Shown here: positions 20,513 through 34,200 of the stretch, piece by piece
Numbering within the stretch: the first letter of the stretch is position 1
Layout: the number at the start of each line of letters is the position of its first letter
Assembly (NCBI GenBank): GCA_947579665.1
Contig: OX388348.1
Span: forward strand, 9,734,001 to 9,798,000
Direction of reading: 5' to 3'
DNA from: Sympetrum striolatum
Taxonomy: Eukaryota; Arthropoda; Insecta; Odonata; Libellulidae
Length of the DNA stretch: 64,000 nucleotides
Made by a program: the position numbers and the translations under genes
The notes under the pieces: model-generated
What the model was told of the DNA's origin: nothing
The model's input: the letters and a program-made list of their open reading frames with translations, nothing else
The model's database searches: none

Positions 20513-22290
20513 TATCTTATAATAATCATACAGATTAAAGTTAGATTCGATTGTTGTAATTCGTCATTTTTATTGAATTTTGATATTGAATGAGATTATA
20601 TTCTTTTCTTTCTAATTTCCTTTTCTTTGCACTTATTTAGATCATTCCCTGAGGTAACGAAGGATTTTTAAGGGATGCTGTAAGGATTCTAAGAGAGAAG
20701 GGACCGGATAAATCGTAAATATTATGATAAATATGTATCTTATAATAATCATATAGATTAAAGTAAGATTCGATTGTTGTAATTCGTCATTTTTATTGAA
20801 TTTTGATATTGAATGAGATTATTTTATTTTCTATCTAATTTCCTCTTCTTTGCCCTTATTCAGATCATTCCCTGAGGTAACGAAGGATTGGTAAGGGATG
20901 CTGTAAGGATTCTAAGAGAGAAGGGACCTGATAAATCGTAAATATTATGATAAATAAGTATCTTATAATAATCATATAGATTCAAGTTAAATTCGATTGT
21001 TGTAATTCGTTATTTTTATTGAATTTTGATATTGAATGAGATCATTTTCTTTTCTGTCTAATTTCCTCTTCTTTGCCCTTATTCAGATCATTCCCTGAGG
21101 TAACGAAGGATTTTTAAGGGATGCTGTAAGGATTCTAATAGAGAAGGGATCGGATAAATCGTAAATATTATGATAAATAAGTATCTTATAATAATCATAT
21201 AGATTAAAGTTAGATTCGATTGTTGTAATTCGTCATTTTTATTGAATTTTGATATTGAATGAGATTATTTTCTTTTCTGTCTAATTTCCTTTTCTTTGCC
21301 CTTATTTAGATTATTCCCTGAGGTACGAAGGATTTCTAAGGGATGCTGTAAGGATTCTAAGAGAGAAGGGACCGGATAAATCGTAAAAATTATGATAAAT
21401 AAGTATCTTATAATAATCATACAGATTAAAGTTAGATTCGATTGTTGTAATTCCTCATTTTTATTGAATTTTGGTATTGAATCAGATTATTTTCTTTTCT
21501 GTCTAATTTCCTCTTCTTTGCCCTTATTTAGATCATTCCCTGAGGTAACGAAGGATTTCTAAGGGATGCTGTAAGGATTCTAAGAGAGAAGGGACCGGAT
21601 AAATCGTAAAAATTATGATAAATAAGTATCTTATAATAATCATACAGATTAAAGTTAGATTCGATTGTTGTAATCTTCATTTTTTTGAGTTTTGATATTG
21701 AATGAGATTATTTTCTTTTCTGTCTAATTTCCTCTTCTTATCCCTTATTCAGATCATTCCCTGGGGTACCGAAGGGTTTCTAAGGGATGCTGTAAGGATT
21801 CTAAGAGAGAAAGAACCGGATAAATCGTAAATATTATGATAAATAAGTGTATTATAATAATCATATAATTTAAGTTTGATTCGATTGTTGTAATTCGTCA
21901 TTTTAATTGAATTTTTATATTAAATGAGATTATTTTCTTTTCTGTCTAATTTCCTCTTCTTTGCCCTTATTTAGATCATTCCCTGAGGTATCGAAGGATT
22001 TGTAAGGGATGCTGTAAGGATTCTAAGAGAGAAGGGACCGGATAAATCGTAAATATTATGATAAATAAGTATCTTATAATAATCATATAGATTAAAGTTA
22101 GATTCGATTGTTGTAATTCGTCATTTTAATTGAATTCTGATATTGAATGAGATTATTTTCTTTTTTGTAATTTCCTCTTCTTTGCCCTTATTCAGATCAT
22201 TCTCTGAGGTAACGAAGGATTTCTAAGGGATGCTGTAAGGATTCTAAGAGAGAAGGGACCGGATAAATCGTAAATATTATGTTAAATAAG
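20513..22290. repeat. 8-monomer unit (1,778 bp) beside the insertion site
   Basis: The segment ends with another TTATGTTAAATAAG at 22277-22290, and 22291 onward repeats 20513 onward at an offset of 1,778 bp (eight monomers) to about 23220. Its last 760 bp match the sequence just left of the retrotransposon (offset 7,491 bp). Without the insertion the array would therefore read as two tandem 8-monomer units. Confidence 0.85.
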
Positions 22291-22445
22291 TATCTTATAA
22301 TAATCATACAGATTAAAGTTAGATTCGATTGTTGTAATTCGTCATTTTTATTGAATTTTGATATTGAATGAGATTATATTCTTTTCTTTCTAATTTCCTT
22401 TTCTTTGCACTTATTTAGATCATTCCCTGAGGTAACGAAGGATTT

Positions 22446-25340
22446 TTAAGGGATGCTGTAAGGATTCTAAGAGAGAAGGGACCGGATAAATCGTAAATAT
22501 TATGATAAATATGTATCTTATAATAATCATATAGATTAAAGTTAGATTCGATTGTTGTAATTCGTCATTTTTATTGAATTTTGATATTGAATGAGATTAT
22601 TTTATTTTCTATCTAATTTCCTCTTCTTTGCCCTTATTCAGATTATTCCCTGAGGTAACGAAGGATTTCTCAGGGATGCTGTAAGGATTCTAAGAGAGAA
22701 GGGACCTGATAAATCGTAAATATTATGATAAATAAGTATCTTATAATAATCATATAGATTCAAGTTAAATTCGATTGTTGTAATTCGTTATTTTTATTGA
22801 ATTTTGATATTGAATGAGATCATTTTCTTTTCTGTCTAATTTCCTCTTCTTTGCCCTTATTCAGATCATTCCCTGAGGTAACGAAGGATTTTTCAGGGAT
22901 GCTGTAAGGATTCTAATAGAGAAGGGATCGGATAAATCGTAAATATTATGATAAATAAGTATCTTATAATAATCATATAGATTAAAGTTAGATTCGATTG
23001 TTGTAATTCGTCATTTTTATTGAATTTTGATATTGAATGAGATTATTTTCTTTTCTGTCTAATTTCCTTTTCTTTGCCCTTATTTAGATTATTCCCTGAG
23101 TTACGAAGGATTTCTAAGGGATGCTGTAAGGATTCTAAGAGAGAAGGGACCGGATAAATCGTAAAAATTATGATAAATAAGTATCTTATAATAATCATAC
23201 AGATTAAAGTTAGATTCGATTGTTGTAATTCCTCATTTTTATTGAATTTTGATATTGAATGAGATTATTTTCTTTTCTGTCTAATTTCCTCTTCTTTGCC
23301 CTTATTCAGATCATTCCCTGAGGTAACGAAGGATTGGTAAGGGATGCTGTAAGGATTCTAAGAGAGAAGGGACCGGATAAATCGTAAATATTATGATAAA
23401 TAAGTATCTTATAATAATCATATAGATTAAAGTTAAATTCGATTGTTGTAATTCGTTATTTTTATTGAATTTTGATATTGAATGAGATCATTTTCTTTTC
23501 TGTCTAATTTCCTCTTCTTTGCCCTTATTCAGCTTATTCCCTGAGGTAACGAAGGATTTGTAAGGGATGCTGTAAGGATTCTAAGAGAGAAGGGACCGGA
23601 TAAATCGTAAATATTATGATAAATAAGTATCTTATAATAATCATATAGATTAAAGTAAGATTCGATTGTTGCAATTCGTCATTTTAATTGAATTTTGATA
23701 TTGAATGAGATTATTTTCTTTTCTGTCTAATATCCTCTTCTTTGCCCTTATTTAGATCATTCCCTGAGGTAACGAAGGATTTCTAAGGGATGCTTTAAGG
23801 ATTCTAAGAGAGAAGGGACCGGATTAATCGTAAATATTATGATAAATAAGTATCTTATAATAATCATATAGATTAAAGTTAGATTCGATCGCTGTAATTC
23901 GTCATTTTAATTGAATTCTGATATTGAATGAGATTATTTTCTTTTTTGTAATTTCCTCTTCTTTGCCCTTATTCAGATCATTCCCTGAGGTAACGTAGGA
24001 TTTCTAAGGGATGCTGTAAGGATTCTAAGAGAGAAGGGACCGGATAAATCGTAAATATTATGTTAAATAAGTATCTTATAATAATCATACAGATTAAAGT
24101 TAGATTCGATTGTTGTAATTCGTCATTTTTATTGAATTTTGATATTGAATGAGATTATTTTCTTTTCTTTCTAATTTATTTTTCTTTGCACTTATTTAGA
24201 TCATTCCCTGAGGTAACGAAGGATTTTTAAGGGATGCTGTAAGGATTCTAAGAGAGAAGGGACCGGATAAATCGTAAATATTATGATAAATATGTATCTT
24301 ATAATAATCATATAGATTAAAGTTAGATTCGATTGTTGTAATTCGTCATTTTTATTGAATTTTGATATTGAATGAGATTATTTTCTTTTCTGTCTAATTT
24401 CCTCTTCTTTGCCCTTATTCAGATCATTCCCTGAGGTAACGAAGGATTGGTAAGGGATGCTGTAAGGATTCTAAGAGAGAAGGGACCTGATAAATCGTAA
24501 ATATTATGATAAATAAGTATCTTATAATAATCATATAGATTCAAGTTAAATTCGATTGTTGTAATTCGTTATTTTTATTGAATTTTGATAATGAATGAGA
24601 TCATTTTCTTTTCTGTCTAATTTCCTCTTCTTTGCCCTTATTCAGATCATTCCTTGAGGTAACGAAGGATATCTAAGGGATGCTGTAAGGATTCTAAGAG
24701 AGAAGGGACCAGATAAACCGTAAATCTTATGATAAATAAGTATCTTATAATAATCATATAGATTAAAGTTAGATTCGATTGTTGTAATTCGTCATTTTAA
24801 TTGAATTTTGATATTGAATGAGATTATTTTCTTTTCTGGCTAATTTCCTCTTCTTTGCCTTATTTAGATCATTCCCTGAGGTAACGAAGGATTTCTAAGG
24901 GATGCTGTAAGGATTCTAAGAGAGAATAGACCGGATAAATCGTAAATATTATGATAAATAAGTATCTTACAATGATCATATAGAAAAAAGTTAGATTCGA
25001 TTGTTGTAATTCCTCATTTTTATTGAATTTTGATATTGAATGAGATTATTTTCTTTTCTGTCTAATTTCTTCTTCTTTGCCCTTATTAAGATCATTCCCT
25101 GGTGTAACGAAGGATTTCTAAGGGATGCTGTAAGGATTCTAAGAGAGAAGGGACCGGATAAATCGTAAATATTATGATAAATTAGTATCTTATAATGATC
25201 ATTGAGATTAAAGTTAGATTCGATTGTTGTAATTCGTCATTTTTATTGAATTTTGATATTGAATGAGATCATTTTCTTTTCTGTCTAATTTCCTCTTCTT
25301 TGCCCTTATTTAGATCATTCCCTGGGGTAACGATGGATTT
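22446..25340. repeat. 13-monomer tandem duplication, copy 1
   Basis: A 2,895-bp unit of thirteen monomers, repeated directly downstream. Checked markers are TATGATAAATATG at 22501 and 25396, and AGATAAACCG with GTAAATCTTATG at 24711 and 27606, each 2,895 bp apart. The left boundary is placed just after the mismatch GATTTTTAAG versus GATTTCTAAG and could lie anywhere in the next 60 bp. Confidence 0.88.
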
Positions 25341-28235
25341 CTAAGGGATGCTGTAAGGATTCTAAGAGAGAAGGGACCGGATAAATCGTAAATATTATGA
25401 TAAATATGTATCTTATAATAATCATATAGATTAAAGTTAGATTCGATTGTTGTAATTCGTCATTTTTATTGAATTTTGATATTGAATGAGATTATTTTAT
25501 TTTCTATCTAATTTCCTCTTCTTTGCCCTTATTCAGATTATTCCCTGAGGTAACGAAGGATTGGTAAGGGATGCTGTAAGGATTCTAAGAGAGAAGGGAC
25601 CTGATAAATCGTAAATATTATGATAAATAAGTATCTTATAATAATCATATAGATTCAAGTTAAATTCGATTGTTGTAATTCGTTATTTTTATTGAATTTT
25701 GATATTGAATGAGATCATTTTCTTTTCTGTCTAATTTCCTCTTCTTTGCCCTTATTCAGATTATTCCCTGAGGTAACGAAGGATTTTTCAGGGATGCTGT
25801 AAGGATTCTAATAGAGAAGGGATCGGATAAATCGTAAATATTATGATAATTAAGTATCTTATAATAATCATATAGATTAAAGTTAGATTCGATTGTTGTA
25901 ATTCGTCATTTTTATTGAATTCTGATATTGAATGAGATTATTTTCTTTTCTGTCTAATTTCCTTTTCTTTGCCCTTATTTAGATTATTCCCTGAGTTACG
26001 AAGGATTTCTAAGGGATGCTGTAAGGATTCTATGAGAGAAGGGACCGGATAAATCGTAAAAATTATGATAAATAAGTATCTTATAATAATCATACAGATT
26101 AAAGTTAGATTCGATTGTTGTAATTCCTCATTTTTATTGAATTTTGATATTGAATGAGATTATTTTCTTTTCTGTCTAATTTCCTCTTCTTTGCCCTTAT
26201 TCAGATCATTCCCTGAGGTAACGAAGGATTGGTAAGGGATGCTGTAAGGATTCTAAGAGAGAAGGGACCGGATAAATCGTAAATATTATGATAAATAAGT
26301 ATCTTATAATAATCATATAGATTAAAGTTAAATTCGATTGTTGTAATTCGTTATTTTTATTGAATTTTGATATTGAATGAGATCATTTTCTTTTCTGTCT
26401 AATTTCCTCTTCTTTGCCCTTATTCAGCTTATTCCCTGAGGTAACGAAGGATTTGTAAGGGATGCTGTAAGGATTCTAAGAGAGAAGGGACCGGATAAAT
26501 CGTAAATATTATGATAAATAAGTATCTTATAATAATCATATAGATTAAAGTAAGATTCGATTGTTGCAATTCGTCATTTTAATTGAATTTTGATATTGAA
26601 TGAGATTATTTTCTTTTCTGTCTAATATCCTCTTCTTTGCCCTTATTTAGATCATTTCCTGAGGTAACGAAGGATTTCTAAGGGATGCTTTAAGGATTCT
26701 AAGAGAGAAGGGACCGGATTAATCGTAAATATTATGATAAATAAGTATCTTATAATAATCATATAGATTAAAGTTAGATTCGATCGCTGTAATTCGTCAT
26801 TTTAATTGAATTCTGATATTGAATGAGATTATTTTCTTTTTTGTAATTTCCTCTTCTTTGCCCTTATTCAGATCATTCCCTGAGGTAACGTAGGATTTCT
26901 AAGGGATGCTGTAAGGATTCTAAGAGAGAAGGGACCGGATAAATCGTAAATATTATGTTAAATAAGTATCTTATAATAATCATACAGATTAAAGTTAGAT
27001 TCGATTGTTGTAATTCGTCATTTTTATTGAATTTTGATATTGAATGAGATTATTTTCTTTTCTTTCTAATTTATTTTTCTTTGCACTTATTTAGATCATT
27101 CCCTGAGGTAACGAAGGATTTTTAAGGGATGCTGTAAGGATTCTAAGAGAGAAGGGACCGGATAAATCGTAAATATTATGATAAATATGTATCTTATAAT
27201 AATCATATAGATTAAAGTTAGATTCGATTGTTGTAATTCGTCATTTTTATTGAATTTTGATATTGAATGAGATTATTTTCTTTTCTGTCTAATTTCCTCT
27301 TCTTTGCCCTTATTCAGATCATTCCCTGAGGTAACGAAGGATTGGTAAGGGATGCTGTAAGGATTCTAAGAGAGAAGGGACCTGATAAATCGTAAATATT
27401 ATGATAAATAAGTATCTTATAATAATCATATAGATTCAAGTTAAATTCGATTGTTGTAATTCGTTATTTTTATTGAATTTTGATAATGAATGAGATCATT
27501 TTCTTTTCTGTCTAATTTCCTCTTCTTTGCCCTTATTCAGATCATTCCTTGAGGTAACGAAGGATATCTAAGGGATGCTGTAAGGATTCTAAGAGAGAAG
27601 GGACCAGATAAACCGTAAATCTTATGATAAATAAGTATCTTATAATAATCATATAGATTAAAGTTAGATTCGATTGTTGTAATTCGTCATTTTAATTGAA
27701 TTTTGATATTGAATGAGATTATTTTCTTTTCTGGCTAATTTCCTCTTCTTTGCCTTATTTAGATCATTCCCTGAGGTAACGAAGGATTTCAAAGGGATGC
27801 TGTAAGGATTCTAAGAGAGAATAGACCGGATAAATCGTAAATATTATGATAAATAAGTATCTTACAATGATCATATAGAAAAAAGTTAGATTCGATTGTT
27901 GTAATTCCTCATTTTTATTGAATTTTGATATTGAATGAGATTATTTTCTTTTCTGTCTAATTTCTTCTTCTTTGCCCTTATTAAGATCATTCCCTGGTGT
28001 AACGAAGGATTTCTAAGGGATGCTGTAAGGATTCTAAGAGAGAAGGGACCGGATAAATCGTAAATATTATGATAAATTAGTATCTTATAATGATCATTGA
28101 GATTAAAGTTAGATTCGATTGTTGTAATTCGTCATTTTTATTGAATTTTGATATTGAATGAGATCATTTTCTTATCTGTCTAATTTCCTCTTCTTTGCCC
28201 TTATTTAGATTATTCCCTGGGGTAACGAAGGATTT
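25341..28235. repeat. 13-monomer tandem duplication, copy 2
   Basis: Second copy of the 2,895-bp unit. It differs from copy 1 at a few sites, for example GGATTGGTAAGGG near 25559 against GGATTTCTCAGGG near 22664. After about 28235 it continues into monomers carrying AATGATCATTGAG, where copy 1 instead starts the unit again. Confidence 0.88.
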
Positions 28236-31200
28236 CTAAGGGATGCTGTAAGGATTCTAAGAGAGAAGGGACCGGATAAATCGTAAATATTATGATAAAT
28301 AAGTATCTTATAATGATCATTGAGATTAAAGTTAGATTCGATTGTTGTAATTCGTCATTTTTTTTGAATATTGATATTGAATAAGATTATTTTGTATTCA
28401 TTCTAATTTCCTCTTCTTTGCCCTTATTTAGATCATTCCCTGGGGTAACGAAGGATTTCTAAGGGATTCTGTTAGGATTCTAAGAGAGAAGGGACCGGAT
28501 AAATTGTAAATATTATGATAAATAAGTATCTTATAATAATCATAGAGATTAAAGTTCGATTCGATTGCTGTAATTCGTCATTTTTATTGAATATTGATAT
28601 TGAATGAGATTATTTTCTTTTCTGTCTAATTTCCTCTTCTTTGCCCTTATTTAGATCATTCCCTGGGGTAGCGAAGGATTTCTTAGGGATTCTGTTAGGA
28701 TTCTTAGAGAGAAGGGACCGGATAAATCGTAAATATTATGATAAATAAGTATCTTATAATAATCATAGTGATTAAAGATAGATTCGATTGCTGTAATTCG
28801 TCATTTTTATTGAATTTTGGTATTGAATCAGATTATTTTCTTTTCTGTCTAATTTCCTCTTCTTTGCCCTTATTTAGATCATTCCCTGAGGTAACGAAGG
28901 ATTTCTAAGGGATGCTGTAAGGATTCTAAGAGAGAAGGGACCGGATAAATCGTAAAAATTATGATAAATAAGTATCTTATAATAATCATACAGAATAAAT
29001 TTAGATTCGATTGTTGTAATCTTCATTTTTTTGAGTTTTGATATTGAATGAGATTATTTTCTTTTCTGTCTAATTTCCTCTTCTTATCCCTTATTAAGAT
29101 CATTCCCTGGGGTAACGAAGGGTTTCTAAGGGATGCTGTAAGGATTCTAAGAGAGAAAGAACCGGATAAATCGTAAATATTATGATAAATAAGTGTATTA
29201 TAATAATCATATAATTTAAGTTTGATTCGATTGTTGTAATTCGTCATTTTAATTGAATTTTTATATTAAATGAGATTATTTTCTTTTCTGTCTAATTTCC
29301 TCTTCTTTGCCCTTATTTAGATCATTCCCTGAGGTATCGAAGGATTTGTAAGGGATGCTGTAAGGATTCTAAGAGAGAAGGGACCGGATAAATCGTAAAT
29401 ATTATGATAAATAAGTATCTTATAATAATCATATAGATTAAAGTTAGATTCGATTGTTGAAATTCGTCATTTTAATTGAATTCTGATATTGAATGAGATT
29501 ATTTTCTTTTCTGTCTAATTTCCTCTTCTTTGCCCTTATTCAGAACATTCCCTGAGGTAACGAAGGATTGGTAAGGGATGCTGTAAGGATTCTAAGAGAG
29601 AAGGGACCGGATAAATCGTAAATATTATGATAAATAAGTATCTTATAATAATCATATAGATTAAAGTTAAATTCGATGGTTGTAATTCGTCATTTTTATT
29701 GAATTTTGATATTGAATGAGATCATTTTCTTTTCTGTCTAATTTCCTCTTCTTTGCCCTTATTCAGATCATTCCCTGAGGTAACGAAGGATTTTTAAGGG
29801 ATGCTGTAAGGATTCTAAGAGAGAAGGGACCGGATAAATCGTTAATATTATGATAAATAAGTATCTTATAATAATCATATAGATTAAAGTAAGATTCGAT
29901 TGTTGTAATTCGTCATTTTAATTGAATTTTGATATTGAATGAGATTATTTTCTTTTCTGGCTAATTTCCTCTTCTTTGCCTTATTTAGATCATTCCCTGA
30001 GGTAACGAAGAATTTCTAAGGGATGCTGTAAGGATTCTAAGAGAGAAGGGACCGGATAAATCGTAAATATTATGATAAATAAGTATCTTATAATAATCAT
30101 AGAGATTAAAGTTCGATTCGATTGCTGTAATTCGTCATTTTTATTGAATATTGATATTGAATGAGATTATTTTCTTTTCTGTCTAATTTCCTCTTCTTTG
30201 CCCTTATTTAGATCATTCCCTGGGGTAACGAAGGATTTCTTAGGGATTCTGTTACGATTCTAAGAGAGAAGGGACCGGATAAATCGTAAATATTATGATA
30301 AATAAGTATCTTATAATAATCATAGTGATTAAAGATAGATTCGATTGCTGTAATTCGTCATTTTTATTGAATTTTGGTATTGAATCAGATTATTTTCTTT
30401 TCTGTCTAATTTCCTCTTCTTTGCCCTTATTTAGATCATTCCCTGAGGTAACGAATGATATTTAAGGGATGCTGTAAGGATTCTAAGATAGAAGGGACCG
30501 GATAAATCGTAAATATTATGATAAATATGTATCTTATAAAAATCATATAGATTAAAGTTAGATTCGATTGTTGTAATTCGTCATTTTTATTGAATTTTGA
30601 TATTGAATGAGATTATTTTCTTTTCTGTCTAATTTCCTCTTCTTTGCCCTTATTCAGATAATTCCCTGAGGTAACGAAGGATTTCTAAGGGATGCTGTAA
30701 GGATTCTAAGAGAGAAGGGACCGGATAAATCGTAAATATTATGATAAATAAGTATCTTATAATAATCATATCGATTAAAGTTAGATTTGATTGTTGTAAT
30801 TCGTCATTTTTATTGAATTTTGATATTGAATGAGATTATTTTCTTTTCTGTCTAATTTCCTCTTCTCTGCCCTTATTCAGATCATTCCCTGAGGTAACGA
30901 AGGATTTCGAAGGGATGCTGTAAGGATTCTAAGAGAGAAGGGACCGGATAAATCGTAAAAATTATGATAAATAAGTATCTTATAATAATCATACAGATTA
31001 AAGTTAGATTCGATTGTTGTAATTCCTCATTTTTATTGAATTTTGATATTGAATGAGATTATTTTCTTTTCTGTCTAATTTCCTCTTCTTTACCCTTATT
31101 TAGATCATTCCCTGAGGTAACCAAGGATTTCTTAGGGATATTGTAAGGATTCTAAGAGAGAAGGGACCGTATAAATCGTAAATATTATGATAAATAAGTA

Positions 31201-34200
31201 TCTTATAATAATCATATAGATTAAAGCTAAATTCGATTGTTGTAATTCGTTATTTTTATTGAATTTTGATATTAAATGAGATCAATTTCTTTTCTGTCTA
31301 ATTTCCTCTTCTTTGCCCTTAGTCAGATTATTCCCTGAGGTAACGAAGGATTTGTAAGGGATGCTGTAAGGATTCTAAGAGAGAAGGGACCGGATAAATC
31401 GTAAATATTATGATAAATAAGTATCTTATAATAATCATATAGATTAAAGTTAGATTCGATTGTTGTAATTCGTCATTTTTATTGAATTTTGATATTGAAT
31501 GAGATTATTTTCTTTTCTGTCTAATTTCCTCTTCTTTGCCCTCATTCAGATCATTCCCTGAGGTAACGAAGGATTTTTAAGGGATGCTGTAAGGATTCTT
31601 AGAGAGAAGGGACCGGATAAATCGTAAATATTATGATAAATAAGTACCTTATAATAATCATACAGATTAAAGTTAGATTCGATATTTGTAATTCGTCATT
31701 TTAATTGAATTTTGATATTGAATGAGATTATTTTCTTTTGTCTCATTTCCTCCTCTTTGCCCTTATTCAGATCATTCCCTGAGGTAACGAAGGATTTCTA
31801 ACGGATACTGTAAGGATTCTAAGAGAGAAGGGACCGCATAAATCGTAAATATTATGATAAATAAGTATCTTATAATAATCATATAGATGAAAGTTAGATT
31901 CGATTGTTGTAATTCGTCATTTTAATTGAATTTTGATATTGAATGAGATTATTTTATTTTCTGTCTAATTACCTCTTCATTGCCCTTATTCAGATTATTC
32001 CCTGAGGTAACGAAGGATTTGTAAGGGATGCTGTAAGGATTCTAAGAGAGAAGGGACCGGATAAATCGTAAATATTATGATAAATAAGTATCTTATAATA
32101 ATCATATAGATTAAAGTTAGATTCGATTGTTGTAATTCGTCATTTTAATTGAATTTTGATATTGAATGAGATTATTTTCTTTTCTGTCTAATTTCCTCTT
32201 CTTTGCCCTTATTTCGATCATTCCCTGAGGTAACGAAGGATTTCTAAGGGATTGTGTAAGGATTCTAAGAGAGAAGGGACCGGATAAATCGTAAATATTA
32301 TGATAAATAAGTATCTTATAATAATCATACAGATTAAAGTTAGATTCGATTGTTGTAATTCGTCATTTTTATCGAATTTTGATATTGAATGAGATTATTT
32401 TCTTTTCTGTCTAATTTCCTCTTCATTGCCCTTATTCAGATCATTCCCTGAGGTAACGAAGGATTTCTAAGGGATGCTGTAAGGATTCTAAGAGAGAAGG
32501 GACCGGATAAATCGTAAAAATTATGATAAATAAGTATCTTATAATAATCATATAGATTAAAGTTAGATTCGATTGTTGTAATTCCTCATTTTTAATGAAT
32601 TTTGATATTGAATGAGATTATTTTCTTTTCTGCCTAATTTCCTCTTCTTTGTCCTTATTTAGATCATTCCCTGAGGTAACGAAGGATTTCTAAGGGATGC
32701 TGTAAGGATTCTAAGAGAGAAGGGACCGGATAAATCGTAAATATTATGATAAATAAGTATCTTATAATAATCATATAGATTAAAGTTAGATTTGATTGTT
32801 GTAATTCGTCATTTTAATTGAATTTTGATGTTGAATGAGATTATTTTCTTTTCTGTCTAATTTCCTCTTCTTTGCCCTTATTTAGATCATTCCCTGATGT
32901 AACGAAGGATTTCTAAGGGATGCTGTAAGGATTCTAAGAGAGAAGGGACCGGATAAATCGTAAATATTATGATAAATAAGTATCTTATAATAGTCATATA
33001 GATTAAAGTTAGATTCGATTGTTGTAATTCGTCATTTTTATTGAATTTTGATATTGAATGAGATTATTTTCTTTTCTGTCTAATTTCCTCTTCTTTGCCC
33101 TTATTCAGATCATTCCCTGAGGTAACAAAGGATTTCTAAGGGATGCGGTAAGGATTCTAAGAGAGAAGGGACCGGATAAATCGTAAATATTATAACAAAT
33201 AAGTTATTTATAATAATAAAATAGATTAAAGTTAGATTCGATTGTTGTAATTCGTCATTTTTATTGAATTTTGATATTGAATGAGATTATTTTCTTTTCT
33301 GTTTAATTTCCTCTTCTTTGCCCTTATTCAGATCATTCCCTGAGGTAACAAAGGATTTCAAAGGGATGCTGTAAGGAATCTAAGAGAGAAGGGACCGGAT
33401 AAATCGTAAATATTATAACAAATAAGTATCTTATAATAATCATATAGATTAAAGTTAGATTCGATTGTTGTAATTCGTCATTTTTATTGAATTTTGATAT
33501 TGAATGAGATTATTTTCTTTTCTGTCTAATTTTCTCTTCTTTGCCCTTATTCAGATCATTCCCTGGGGTAACAAAGTATTTCTAAGGGATGCTGTAAGGA
33601 TTCTAAGAGAGAAGGGACCGGATAAATCGTAAATATTATAACAAATAAGTATCTTATAATAATCATATAGATTAAAGTTAGATTCGATTGTTGTAATTCG
33701 TCATTTTTATTGAATTTTGATATTGAATGAGATTATTTTCTTTTCTGTCTAATTTCCTCTTCTTTGCCCTTATTCAGATCATTCCTTGAGGTAACAAAGG
33801 ATTTCTAAGGGATGCTGTAAGGATTCTAAGAGAGAAGGGACCGGATAAATCGTAAATATTATAACAAATAAGTATCTTATAATAATCATATAGATTAAAG
33901 TTAGATTCGATTGTTGTAATTCCTAATTTAAATTGAATTTTGATGTTGAATGAGATTATTTTCTTTTCTGTCTAATTTCCTTTTCTTTGCCCTTATTCAG
34001 ATCATTCCCTGAGGTAACAAAGGATTTCTAAGGGATGCTGTAAGGATTCTAAGAGAGAAGGGACCGGATAAATCGTAAATATTATGATAAATAAGTATCT
34101 TATAATAATCATATAGATTAAAGTTAGATTCCATTTTTGTAATTCGTCATTTTAATTGAATTTTGATATTGAATGAGATTATTTTCTTTTGTCTAATTTC

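Noticed and set aside
29023..29247. Minus-strand ORF of 74 codons (also at 39939 and 55756)
   Set aside because: Same reasoning: it is one monomer type in blocks A, B and C, low in complexity, with no recognisable domain.
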